From the NCBI RefSeq assembly GCF_022758235.1, contig NZ_JALEBG010000002.1, forward strand, positions 1 to 64,000: DNA of 64,000 bases, given 5' to 3'. This document shows positions 27,645-36,636 of this stretch, piece by piece. Numbering within the stretch: position 1 is the stretch's first letter; every line of letters starts with the position of its first letter. This DNA comes from Pontibacter liquoris. Lineage in GTDB: Bacteria > Bacteroidota > Bacteroidia > Cytophagales > Hymenobacteraceae. The position numbers were made by a program, and so were the translations under genes. The notes beneath the pieces were generated by a model, which was not told the DNA's origin, did no database searches, and saw nothing but the letters and a program-made list of their open reading frames with translations.

Positions 27645-28145
27645 ATGAAAAACCTAAATAATATAAACAATGGACAAACGGCTAATGAGTCTCTCTCTTT
27701 AGTAAAACACCCTTTGGCAATAAACTTTGATTGCTACAACCTTTACAACAAACACGCTTTTAATGACTGGGCAACTGTAATACTATTTGAGACTATTGCG
27801 TGGAATTCAGGCATTGATGCTAAAGAAGTAGAGCGTATCTATATCTTTAACTTAATTGAACTTGTAAACTCTACAGGCTTATTAAGAGAAAACTGTAAGG
27901 AAGGATTGAGAAAGCTAATCCGCCTAGGCATAGTTATTGGCTCTGCATTCTATGAAGGGGACTTCCTTGAAGATGATTTCTGTACCGGTTATTACGAGTT
28001 AGATTATGACAGGGTGATTCAGTTGCTGCCATACATTCTGGTACAACCTAAGAATGGATCTGAGAAAAAGCGCTACAAGAAAATAACAAAGTATTTTAAG
28101 AGTATTCGAAATAGCATAAGAGAGTTTTCAAAAGAGGAGGCTTAA
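27645..28145 (+). CDS. Unknown protein, winged-helix-like (pair member A)
   Basis: A 166-residue protein with no named family. It begins 12 bp after the excisionase-like gene and is likely in the same operon. Its C-terminal segment (YYELDYDRVIQLLPYIL, about 125-141, followed by a Lys-rich stretch) closely parallels CFFMDYERIIELLPSLV in the gene at 28267, so the two are diverged relatives. A helix-rich centre with ELVNSTGLLRENCKEGLRKL looks like a winged-helix recognition unit. Role in replication or regulation of the element is inference. Confidence 0.65.
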   Translation: MKNLNNINNGQTANESLSLVKHPLAINFDCYNLYNKHAFNDWATVILFETIAWNSGIDAKEVERIYIFNLIELVNSTGLLRENCKEGLRKLIRLGIVIGSAFYEGDFLEDDFCTGYYELDYDRVIQLLPYILVQPKNGSEKKRYKKITKYFKSIRNSIREFSKEEA

Positions 28146-28180
28146 GCTAACACATGCTTAGGTAGTTTAGGGGAGCAACC

Positions 28181-28230
28181 AACGATGAGATAACTGTCAG
28201 CAGTTATCTCATCGTTTTATCTCATCGTTG
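28181..28230. repeat. Perfect 16-bp inverted repeat plus third half-copy
   Basis: AACGATGAGATAACTG (28181-28196) and CAGTTATCTCATCGTT (28201-28216) are perfect complements around a TCAG loop. A third partial copy TTATCTCATCGTTG follows at 28217-28230. It could be a terminator for the upstream gene, an operator, or an alternative-hairpin switch ahead of the gene at 28267. Confidence 0.85.
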
Positions 28231-28266
28231 CCACCTTAGTTAATAACTCTTGTTTTTCAAAGAATC

Positions 28267-28761
28267 ATGAAGAAGATACCTACTAAAGAGCTAAACTCTG
28301 ACGAGAGGAGCTACGAAAAGAGATACCCACAAGCGTTCTATTACCTGTATTTTCAAGATTACATAGGTAAGCTGTTGAAGGGCACCTCACAAAAACTAAT
28401 CTTTGATTATCTAGTCACAATGGCTGATGAATTCCTGTCCAAGAAAGGGCAACCTTTCTTCTATCATTCATTCAAGGTGCTTAGTGATAGAACCGGTACT
28501 TCGGAATCGACCTGTAAGCGCACTATAAAGAAGTTTGAGAAGGATTTAAGATTAATTTATACCTGGGTAGGAGAAGAGGAGCAAAAGTATAGCACGTGCT
28601 TCTTTATGGATTATGAAAGGATAATTGAACTCTTACCAAGTTTAGTAAGGCATACATCAGGCAGAGGTACAAAACCCAAGATTTTGCCCAGGTACGAGCA
28701 ACGGCTTCGATACTTTCAAGATATAAATAAGTTGCAAGAAAAAGCTATTCAGGAATTGTGA
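28267..28761 (+). CDS. Unknown protein, winged-helix-like (pair member B)
   Basis: A 164-residue Lys/Arg-rich protein. A helix-turn-helix is visible at about 72-98 (FKVLSDRTGTSESTCKRTIKKFEKDL), the style used by plasmid and phage initiator or regulator winged helices. The C-terminal DYERIIELLP motif is shared with the gene at 27645. It is preceded by the inverted repeat at 28181-28230 and followed by a terminator hairpin at 28792-28817 and the structured non-coding region. No function is assigned. Confidence 0.65.
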   Translation: MKKIPTKELNSDERSYEKRYPQAFYYLYFQDYIGKLLKGTSQKLIFDYLVTMADEFLSKKGQPFFYHSFKVLSDRTGTSESTCKRTIKKFEKDLRLIYTWVGEEEQKYSTCFFMDYERIIELLPSLVRHTSGRGTKPKILPRYEQRLRYFQDINKLQEKAIQEL

Positions 28762-28791
28762 AAAACAATCAGTATAGGTCATTTAAACTAG

Positions 28792-28817
28792 CCCCATAGG
28801 TCAATTACACTATGGGG
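28792..28817 (+). terminator. Hairpin, probable terminator
   Basis: CCCCATAG (28792-28799) pairs with CTATGGGG (28810-28817), extended by AT pairs outside. It lies 30 bp past the stop of the gene at 28267. The T run after it is weak. Confidence 0.55.
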
Positions 28818-28906
28818 TTAACTTATTTGAACCTAGAGCTTAATTCAATTAACCCCCTTTAAGTAAATAAATAAGTAAGCTAAAAAGGCTAATATATAAG
28901 TATTTT

Positions 28907-28944
28907 ATCAACGACTTCGTCGTTGATGCTGTACTACGTACAGC
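28907..28944. repeat. Two adjacent perfect hairpins inside an outer stem
   Basis: ATCAACGAC-TTC-GTCGTTGAT (28907-28927) is followed immediately by GCTGTAC-TAC-GTACAGC (28928-28944). TTATCAA (28905-28911) and TTGATAA (28945-28951) enclose them, so a three-way junction competes with the first hairpin. Confidence 0.85.
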
Positions 28945-29278
28945 TTGATAATTTTAGATTTAAGACAGTATACAGCTCTTAAAAAAGAATAATTAATGTA
29001 GAAATTTGCTGGTATACTCGCCCCTTTCTACAGCTACATTTAGAACTACAGTCTAATTTGCAATGGTGTTATTTTACTGCGTACAGCTCAATCGTAATTA
29101 CCCCGCAAACAATCAATTTGAAGCAGTTTAAACGATTTAAAGACTTAAGCTAGGGAATGTCGGTTTACATAATTTTAAACGATCCTGCTCGCTTAAACTG
29201 CCTTACAGAAGCACAACAACACTTGACCTATAGGTAAGGCTATAAAACTGTAAGCAAGAATTGCGGTGCAGCCTTAAA

Positions 29279-29359
29279 TTAAATGTCAATATCGCTAAAG
29301 AACTCCTTTAAGGTGATATTGTGTATGTCAGCAATCCGGAGCAGACTGCTAAAATCAAG
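29279..29359 (-). pseudogene. Remnant of an XRE-type regulator, C-terminal end
   Basis: On the minus strand 26 codons read LDFSSLLRIADIHNITLKEF then FSDIDI and a stop. This is the characteristic end of a Cro/C1-type HTH protein (LLRIADALxxSLxEFFxxxx). No matching upstream domain is seen; a stop precedes it at 29360-29362. It is a decayed repressor gene. Confidence 0.7.
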
Positions 29360-29402
29360 TTACTTTTCTTCTTAAAAGTCTGCACCCCATGCTTATTAAA
29401 GT

Positions 29403-32400
29403 TTAGACTAGTTTAATAGAGAAGGTCTCATTAACTGCCTTGAACTTTGAGTTGTTCATAAAATCCTCGCCGGAATTGAGCATGAATATATTTCCTAAAT
29501 TATGGTATTTCCTTTTATTTCTGTCAAATACATTTCCGACAAGAATTATCAGGTAATCCTCTTTCTTTTCCAATGCCATTCGTAATTCCGTTCTTGTAAT
29601 TGTAAAAGCTTTATTTGCGTAGCCCGAGGCTTTTACTTCTACATATTTCTTTCTTCCGGTTACATTGTCTACATATTCTAAGTCATACCCATAATGATCT
29701 GAACCCTCTGGATTTATGCCAGCCCGATATGCATTTCTTGAGACCCAATTTACAAGTACTCCCTTTCCCTTAAGCTTTTTATAAACTAGAAGTTCACCCA
29801 AGTAACCAACCTCTTCTAAATTCGGGTTTTTGTATCCTCCGTCAAGATTTTTACCGCTATGCCATTCCCCTGGACTCTTACTTGATTCCTGCTCACCTTG
29901 AGTGGTAGCTTCAGTTGAGCTTGCTTGATAATTCTCAATCTCATAATCATCCTCCCCCAAGTTCCCATCTTCTTCTATTGTATTGGATGAAACTGATGCC
30001 CTCTCAAATGCCTTGGCCTCTATATGAACCCTTTCCAGCAATTCGTCGAGTTCACCAAAGTAGAGTAAGCTTCTATTCTTACTACTGTTTTGTAAGAACA
30101 ACTCTATGTTAAAGTGACTCAGCCCACTCCTCTCCAACTTTTTCTTCAGGCTTTTCATGTATACATAGTACCCTCCTTCAATTGAGTTGGAGCCGTCTGT
30201 TGGTGTAGTTATTGTTTCCAAGCCTTGTATGTAGGGAAAGTTTTTCTTTATGGCCTGGAGGAAAAATTCTTTTTCGTCGTCTAAGAAATCATCCTGCAAT
30301 TGGAAGGCGATTCTCGAGTATGCAATTAAAAGATCAACAAATTGTTCCCTTTCATTAGAAGGCTTATCTTTCAGGTAATGCCACAACATTTGCCTAAACC
30401 TATCTAAACAACTGCTCTTCAAGGCGTCAAGCTTATCTTTATAGTGCCTGTGAAAAGAGATCTGATGGATCGCACTCTGATTATACTCGTAAAGCGAAAT
30501 CTGAAGTAATTTCATGAGCGTCTGTATGTAAGGAATATTATGCGGATCAAGTAGATCATCATAATTTATCCCTGCTGCTATCTCCACTAAAGCACTGCTC
30601 TTCGTTACATCGAATTGTTCCAAAAAGTCTTCAAAAACAAATTCTTGATCTACATAATGCTTATTATCACCCAAGGCGGAAGCAACTGAAACCCAGAAGG
30701 CAGCCTTGTTGTCCAAGATATGATCATAGATTATTTGGCTGATTTCTGTTATTCTCTCACTTGTAATATCATTGTCTTCCAGGTAGGATTGAATATCACC
30801 AAAGGAGTTCTTTTCCAGAAATACTAGAATCTGCTGTCCTAACCTTTTAACTTCTTTATCAACGACAGCTTCAACTAATTCAGCAAGCATGTTAGCTAGC
30901 TCTTTATGCCTATGAATTGCCTGACCGGCATAAAGTACAGAGTATGCTTTGTTATCAGCTTCGACCGAGTATACTTCACAAGAATTAAACTTTTCAACTG
31001 CATTAGGTAACTTCAACAGGTACTCAACCCTCACTTCACTTTGCTCTATAACTTTTGATTCTGCTATTTTATTGATTTCATCTTGTGTTAGTGGCCTCTC
31101 AAGGATATCCTCTACAAACGCGAGTAGCTCAGGAATAAATCGAAACTCACTTTTAACAACAGATTCTCTCAGAGGCGTAGTACGCACTATCACCTTTGTT
31201 AGCGATTTCGAAAGCACAACCCCAACCCTACTAGCTATTTGTCCAAAGGTGTTCTTGTCTCTTAGCGTAAATACAGGTGAAACGTTATTCTTAATTGAAT
31301 GAGGTAATTGCCCATACAGATACTTATCATCGACATAGATGATGTCTTTGGCTTGCTTCCATTTATAGCAGTTCGTTGAGGTTTCAAGCGCTAAGAAATC
31401 AATATTCTTAAATATGTTTAGCCTACTGTCTTCCTTCCTATCACTATGGTAAGCATATACTTCAAATAGGAGGTTTAAAATTCTGTGGTATGCACTTTCA
31501 AATTCTTTTCCATTCAAAGGTTCCTTATACTTTTCCGATATGTGCTTTAGTATTTGGGAATAATTAGTGAGAGAAAGATCATTTAAGTGTAGAATTCCTA
31601 AACTAGAAAAGAATTCTTTTTGCTCGTGGAAACTTCTCGGTAGCAAATTAAAATACTGGCGAAGTACGCTGGAACTGTTCCTTTGATAATCCGCCACTTC
31701 AATACCTATCACATTTGACGGAAGAACCGGCTGTTCTGCATTAGGCAACATGATCCATGCTTTTTCCTTTAGTGTCTTCAGGAATAAAGAATAACGAAAT
31801 CGCTCTGATATACTTAAAGTATGCCATTGCTCCGCCTCCTTAGACCTGCACTTTGTTTTAGGGTGGAATGGGTTGGAGAAAAAATCAACGTAAAACTTCC
31901 AATTCTTTATAAGAAATTCGGAAAAGTCCCTGTTCAAAATTTCTGGAAAGTCTATAGTATAGTCACCTTGGATTTGATAAGGCCGACTGTACCTGCCTGT
32001 TTTTGAAATAAATGCTTCATTCCTTTCATCCTGCTTGGATAAAGAATATAGCTTGTTTATTATGAAAATTGCCGGCTTATTCCATGCACCTAATTTTAAG
32101 AAAAAGTTCTCCCATGCATCTTTCTCTTCATCACTGTTGGCAAATAAGTTTATTGCAACGTATCTACCCTTCGGGTACATTATACTTAGCTTCTGTGACT
32201 GAATATATATGGGATTAAAAAGCGGAGGAGCCCACTTCAGGATACCTTCGTTGTCATAATAAGGAAGCAAGACTTTATCCTTATATTCCTCTACGTCGCT
32301 TCGCTCTAATTCTAATTGAAATATAGCTTCTATAATTTCTCCTTTGTCAATGCTTTTGTCACTGAATAAGCCACAAAGCCTTTTCAACAGTTCGCGTTGA

Positions 32401-34031
32401 TTGTACTGAATCAACCCTATTCTTTCCCTGGCAGCTTTGGAGTTGTCAATTATAATTGAACGATGGAGGAAACGTACTTTTTTCTTGATAGTGGGTGAGA
32501 GCACTAAATCCTTTTTGGACCCTTCATAAAATACTTCATCATTACTACTGTACAGATGATGTCCATCTGCCAGAATGATTTTCTTTCCTGTAAGAGTTAA
32601 ACTTTGCTCCGCGATGTACTTATAAAGATTTTGAAAAAAATTAATATCGCCTTTTCTAGACTTACATTCCTCTTCGATATGCTCCTTTATAAAATCTAGG
32701 CTTAGGTATTCGATATCCAGTTCGCCTGTTAACCAATCACGGACTTGCTTATCATCCACAAAAATAAGCCGTTTCTTCAGAAATGTACCGTCTGGAAAAA
32801 GAGCCTCGTCGCATTCGTCAGCTACAATTATCTCATGGGGTTTATAAAATAAGCTGGTTATCTTATCATATATAAATTGGCTCTTGCTTAAGTTCTCTCT
32901 TATAATATCGTAGAACAATTTCAGTCTCTTGTCACTACTCCTGTGGTAGCATAAAATTTTAAGTATGTCTTGGGGGAAAAGTTTTTTGGCTTTATCAACA
33001 AGACTCACAGAAATGTATTTTGCTATTTCTTCCAATAAAAAATTATTCAGCACTGTGTCTCTGAATCCTTTCCTGTCCGGTGTCACTGTAAAATAGCTGT
33101 GGATCAAGAATGAAAATCCGGAATTCTTTTCCAGTGGATAAAACAGATAAAAGTTCGCGTCCTCCACCGGCTCGAACTGCTTCTGTTCATCCAACTTTAA
33201 GATTAACTTAATTTCAACTGAGGGGTCATTTTCAAATGTCTTTCGCTCACGCTTGTCAAGCTTTTCCAGTACCCTTTGAGGTATTTTCGCTTTACGACTA
33301 GGAGATAAGTCCATGAAATAAATACTCCCAGCTTGGCTTTGCACCTCAATTATCCCTTTCTTACGTTTTTTGATAGAGTAAAAAGCTTCCAATTCCTCTG
33401 ATGAATATTCTAACGCTTGTAGATCACCCAGGAGAACTATTTGCACTTCATCTATTTCTTCAAAATCATTGTCAATTTTAATGTTACTCACATTATCCTT
33501 TAAGGGCAGCTCTATAAGAGTGACATAACCTTCAGGACATGCTTCAATTTTTTTCGAACTATAATGAGGAAAGAAAAATAATGGTATGTTTTCTTCTTCT
33601 AGAAGAGCAAAGGTTTTATCCTTAAGTGTTAATGATTTATCAAAAATAATAGAGCCAAACTCTGTTATTATGGCAGGGGTATCAGTAACCTCTCTAACTG
33701 CTTTAAAGCCTATACCTTTATGGCCAATGAAGTCTTGACCTTGTTTGTCGCTTTGCCCAATCCTACAAACACTTGTTACGCCTTTATCATCAAAGGCTTG
33801 ACCAGTATTATAAATCTTTAAAACCCTGTCGCATAACTCAATCCGTATTTTCCCTCCTTTTTCACCAGCAGATTTGCTCGCATCAATAGCATTTTGTACA
33901 AGTTCAAATAGATAGCGCCCTTCATAGGATTCTTTCAAATACTCTTCGGCTTGCGAGATTGAAGGCAATACAGATGTATCTGTTTTCGCTGTAGCAGCAT
34001 AAATTTCTTTTATAATTGATTTGAGTCGCAT
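29403..34031 (-). CDS. GHKL ATPase (sacsin/HSP90-like) with C-terminal DUF3883 nuclease-like domain
   Basis: A 1542-residue protein. The N-terminus is a GHKL/HSP90-type ATPase: ELVQNAIDAS (about 43-52, N box) and GQDFIGHKGIGFKAVREV (about 97-114, lid/G2 box). A long helical middle of about 1200 residues has no recognised motif. The last 140 residues form a DUF3883 domain with GELLVYKKLKGKG, SDHYGYDLEYVD (Asp near 1450) and KKYVEVKAS (E1465, K1467), a D...ExK pattern as in PD-(D/E)XK nucleases. Proteins of this layout occur in bacterial defence islands; here it is divergent from a HerA-NurA-methyltransferase operon. I infer an ATP-gated nuclease or sensor. It may work with the operon or be an independent system. 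AT-rich codon use marks it as acquired. Confidence 0.8.
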   Translation of the reverse strand: MRLKSIIKEIYAATAKTDTSVLPSISQAEEYLKESYEGRYLFELVQNAIDASKSAGEKGGKIRIELCDRVLKIYNTGQAFDDKGVTSVCRIGQSDKQGQDFIGHKGIGFKAVREVTDTPAIITEFGSIIFDKSLTLKDKTFALLEEENIPLFFFPHYSSKKIEACPEGYVTLIELPLKDNVSNIKIDNDFEEIDEVQIVLLGDLQALEYSSEELEAFYSIKKRKKGIIEVQSQAGSIYFMDLSPSRKAKIPQRVLEKLDKRERKTFENDPSVEIKLILKLDEQKQFEPVEDANFYLFYPLEKNSGFSFLIHSYFTVTPDRKGFRDTVLNNFLLEEIAKYISVSLVDKAKKLFPQDILKILCYHRSSDKRLKLFYDIIRENLSKSQFIYDKITSLFYKPHEIIVADECDEALFPDGTFLKKRLIFVDDKQVRDWLTGELDIEYLSLDFIKEHIEEECKSRKGDINFFQNLYKYIAEQSLTLTGKKIILADGHHLYSSNDEVFYEGSKKDLVLSPTIKKKVRFLHRSIIIDNSKAARERIGLIQYNQRELLKRLCGLFSDKSIDKGEIIEAIFQLELERSDVEEYKDKVLLPYYDNEGILKWAPPLFNPIYIQSQKLSIMYPKGRYVAINLFANSDEEKDAWENFFLKLGAWNKPAIFIINKLYSLSKQDERNEAFISKTGRYSRPYQIQGDYTIDFPEILNRDFSEFLIKNWKFYVDFFSNPFHPKTKCRSKEAEQWHTLSISERFRYSLFLKTLKEKAWIMLPNAEQPVLPSNVIGIEVADYQRNSSSVLRQYFNLLPRSFHEQKEFFSSLGILHLNDLSLTNYSQILKHISEKYKEPLNGKEFESAYHRILNLLFEVYAYHSDRKEDSRLNIFKNIDFLALETSTNCYKWKQAKDIIYVDDKYLYGQLPHSIKNNVSPVFTLRDKNTFGQIASRVGVVLSKSLTKVIVRTTPLRESVVKSEFRFIPELLAFVEDILERPLTQDEINKIAESKVIEQSEVRVEYLLKLPNAVEKFNSCEVYSVEADNKAYSVLYAGQAIHRHKELANMLAELVEAVVDKEVKRLGQQILVFLEKNSFGDIQSYLEDNDITSERITEISQIIYDHILDNKAAFWVSVASALGDNKHYVDQEFVFEDFLEQFDVTKSSALVEIAAGINYDDLLDPHNIPYIQTLMKLLQISLYEYNQSAIHQISFHRHYKDKLDALKSSCLDRFRQMLWHYLKDKPSNEREQFVDLLIAYSRIAFQLQDDFLDDEKEFFLQAIKKNFPYIQGLETITTPTDGSNSIEGGYYVYMKSLKKKLERSGLSHFNIELFLQNSSKNRSLLYFGELDELLERVHIEAKAFERASVSSNTIEEDGNLGEDDYEIENYQASSTEATTQGEQESSKSPGEWHSGKNLDGGYKNPNLEEVGYLGELLVYKKLKGKGVLVNWVSRNAYRAGINPEGSDHYGYDLEYVDNVTGRKKYVEVKASGYANKAFTITRTELRMALEKKEDYLIILVGNVFDRNKRKYHNLGNIFMLNSGEDFMNNSKFKAVNETFSIKLV

Positions 34032-34377
34032 ATCGATTTTATTAATAAGGTGAATCTACTTTCCTAGTTTTAGATAATAATCACCCTTAAAAACAGCACA
34101 TTATAAAATTAAAGACACCATAGTCATAGGTCTTTAGCTTAAGCCCTAAATTAGGTAAATATAAATAAAATATATTACTATAATTATACAAGTTAGCAAT
34201 GCTGTGATCAATACATATATTGTAAAATATCATTATATTAGCACATCATAATATATGATAAATATATCATTGCTTTCAGGTAAGTCATACTTAAGATACA
34301 AGTTATTGAGAGCAGGCTTTTCACATTGTCTTATATCTTCACAAATTGAACCAGAATACTGACATAATTAATATCCT
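34032..34377. promoter_or_regulatory. Divergent promoter region with TATCAT half-sites
   Basis: A 346-bp AT-rich gap between the divergent GHKL and herA genes. It has a cluster of related half-sites: TATCAT (34228-34233), ATCAT (34245-34249), ATGAT (34255-34259) and TATCAT (34265-34270), the last two forming ATGATA-AATA-TATCAT. This could be an operator for coordinated control. No exact TTG-N19-TAnnTTTG promoter was found. Confidence 0.4.
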
Positions 34378-36624
34378 ATGAGCATAGAACAGGGACTTAA
34401 CCTACGAAGGGAAAATGATAGAAAATCCGAAGCACAACAGTGGTTTCAAAAGCTAATTCAACCAAGTGAGATTGTAGGCGATTTATATTCTATCAACTAC
34501 GAAACAGCACGTGTAATAATTCATGAAGCGGATAGACAAAAAGTAGGTGGTATACCAAGTCTTAGCTTTTTAATAGCTAGTCGAATAGATGACCCAAGCA
34601 ATTTGAAGTTTGATTTTAAATCAGAAGATGCATCATTTATCCTTCTTCGGGTTATGGATGCTGCTCCGCTGCCCCAAGATAAAGAAGCTGAAAGAATAAG
34701 AGTTGAAGCAGCACAAAGAAATAGTGGAGAAGAAGGAAGGCATTGGGATCAGCCCGGATCAATGGATTTTAAGACTAAAAATTTATTAGGATTTGCTGGA
34801 ATTGAATGTAGAATAATAGGAACCTTCTTTTTAGAAGCAAATGAGTTCAATAGCGAGACTCCTCTTTGCTTAAAATTTGGTAGTGATATTTCAAATTATT
34901 ACCCTAATAGAGGGCTAAAAGTATACAAGCCTAATGGTAAAGCTCTAGAGCATATTATCAACTATACTGATCCCGCAAATCTGCAGGCTCATGTTGAAAA
35001 GTATGGCAATACTGAAAAAGTAAAACTTGGATTTGTCAGGTATGCCTCAACAAACCGCAAGTACCAGCAAGTTGATGATGTCCCTGTATATATATACCCT
35101 GCAGATTTACTTTCTCAAAAATCTGCACTCTTTGGAATGACGAGAACTGGCAAATCAAATACAACCAAAATAATTGCCAAATCAGTTTATGAATTAAGAA
35201 CTACTGAGAAAAAAGATGATAGGCCATTAAGAATTGGACAAGTAATTTTTGATCCTAATGGAGAATATGCAAATGAAAACATACAAGATAAAGATGGCAG
35301 CGGCAACCCCAATGCATTAAAGAATGTTTGGAGAAAAAACAATGCATTGAAGCAGAAAGCTGATGAGTTGAAAGCACTATTTAAGCGTGAAACAAATAGT
35401 GAAAAGAAAAAGAAAATTTGGGAGGAAATTAAAGCTGAAGTTGAAAAAGAAGTAGTAACATATGGTATCCTCCCGCATCCGGCTGATCCTTTTAGAAGGT
35501 TGATGAAGATCAATTTCTATGAAGAGAGTAATTTACAAATAGGAAAAGACATTATTGATTTCAAAATAGCTGAGCAAGCAGCGCAATACTTTAAAAATTT
35601 CAAACAAGTAATTTTCCAAAAGCCAGAAGAAAGGGAATTTGAAAATGAAAGGGAGTTCCAAGGACAAAAAAAACGTTATGAAAGGAGAGTTCTAGTTTAT
35701 CATGCTCTACTCAATAAAGCAGGTTTCTCCCCCCCCTCCAGAACGGCTAACATAAGCGGAATATTTAATGTGGATTTACGAAATGCTATGATAGGGTATA
35801 CGGAGAACAGATTTACTCGAAAACAAGGCCTTATCAATGCGGCAGGTCAAACATTAAGTCAAGGTACTGTTTCATGGGACAGTTTAGCTCCTGCTTTTGA
35901 AGGTTTATTTCTTTTTATGTCTACTGCTGATTACAATGTATTTAACCAAAATTACATAAACAACAATAGGAATGATGATGGAGAAGATACAACTGGTGAA
36001 GGCTGGGCAGAAACAGATTTAGAAAGCTTACTCGAAATGTTTAAATATTCTAAAGCAATTAACCTCATAGGGGGAGTAAATACTCAACATACAACAACAG
36101 TGGGAACAGACTATGCCGAGGACATATATAAAGATTTGAAGGATGGGAAATTGGTTATAATTGACCAATCAAGTGGAGAACCTGAATTGAATAAATCATC
36201 GGCTAATAGAATTATGTGGCACATCTTTAAAGCAAACCAAAAAGCATTTAGAGATGGTGAGCCAACAATACCTGAAATACTTGTTTACTTAGAAGAAGCA
36301 CATAATATTTTACCAGCAGGTAATGACTTAGATCTTTCCGATGTGTGGGTAAGAACAGCTAAGGAAGGATCAAAGTATCGTATTGGGATGGTTTACGCTA
36401 CTCAAGAGGTAAGTAGCATTCAAAAAAACATATTGAAAAATACAGCAAATTGGTTTATCAGTCATTTGAACAACTCTGATGAGACTAAAGAGCTAAATAA
36501 ATACTATGATTTTGCCGACTTTGAACCATCTATTAGAAGAGCGCAGGATAAAGGATTCTTAAGAGTTAAGACCTTGAGCAATCTGTTTGTAGTGCCTGTA
36601 CAGGTTGTTAAATTTGAAGTATAA
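34378..36624 (+). CDS. herA: HerA-type hexameric DNA translocase/helicase
   Basis: A 748-residue FtsK/HerA superfamily ATPase. The N-terminal 240 residues include the HAS-barrel-like beta domain. Walker A GMTRTGKSNT is at residues 253-262, the DE-box LVYLEEAH at 635-642, and downstream come VRTAKEGSKYRIGMVYATQE (sensor/arginine-finger region) and TANWFISHLNN. HerA pumps double-stranded DNA and in archaea works with NurA nuclease in end resection; in bacteria HerA proteins are common in anti-phage systems paired with various nucleases. The next gene, 12 bp downstream, is a NurA-domain nuclease. An insert of about 200 residues after Walker A is Lys-rich. A C-terminal QVVKFEV end resembles archaeal HerA tails. 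Confidence 0.88.
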   Translation: MSIEQGLNLRRENDRKSEAQQWFQKLIQPSEIVGDLYSINYETARVIIHEADRQKVGGIPSLSFLIASRIDDPSNLKFDFKSEDASFILLRVMDAAPLPQDKEAERIRVEAAQRNSGEEGRHWDQPGSMDFKTKNLLGFAGIECRIIGTFFLEANEFNSETPLCLKFGSDISNYYPNRGLKVYKPNGKALEHIINYTDPANLQAHVEKYGNTEKVKLGFVRYASTNRKYQQVDDVPVYIYPADLLSQKSALFGMTRTGKSNTTKIIAKSVYELRTTEKKDDRPLRIGQVIFDPNGEYANENIQDKDGSGNPNALKNVWRKNNALKQKADELKALFKRETNSEKKKKIWEEIKAEVEKEVVTYGILPHPADPFRRLMKINFYEESNLQIGKDIIDFKIAEQAAQYFKNFKQVIFQKPEEREFENEREFQGQKKRYERRVLVYHALLNKAGFSPPSRTANISGIFNVDLRNAMIGYTENRFTRKQGLINAAGQTLSQGTVSWDSLAPAFEGLFLFMSTADYNVFNQNYINNNRNDDGEDTTGEGWAETDLESLLEMFKYSKAINLIGGVNTQHTTTVGTDYAEDIYKDLKDGKLVIIDQSSGEPELNKSSANRIMWHIFKANQKAFRDGEPTIPEILVYLEEAHNILPAGNDLDLSDVWVRTAKEGSKYRIGMVYATQEVSSIQKNILKNTANWFISHLNNSDETKELNKYYDFADFEPSIRRAQDKGFLRVKTLSNLFVVPVQVVKFEV

Positions 36625-36636
36625 GCTGCCATAAGT

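Larger units (their letters stand above)
28762..29278. other. Structured non-coding region
   Basis: About 500 bp without a gene. It contains a terminator, a pair of adjacent perfect hairpins (28907-28944), four TACAGCT motifs (about 28939, 28972, 29031, 29082), a 10-bp direct repeat TTTAAACGAT (29127-29136 and 29174-29183) and a 9-bp inverted pair GCAGTTTAA (29123-29131) / TTAAACTGC (29193-29201). The density of symmetry suggests a replication origin, recombination site or structured RNA. Confidence 0.55.
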
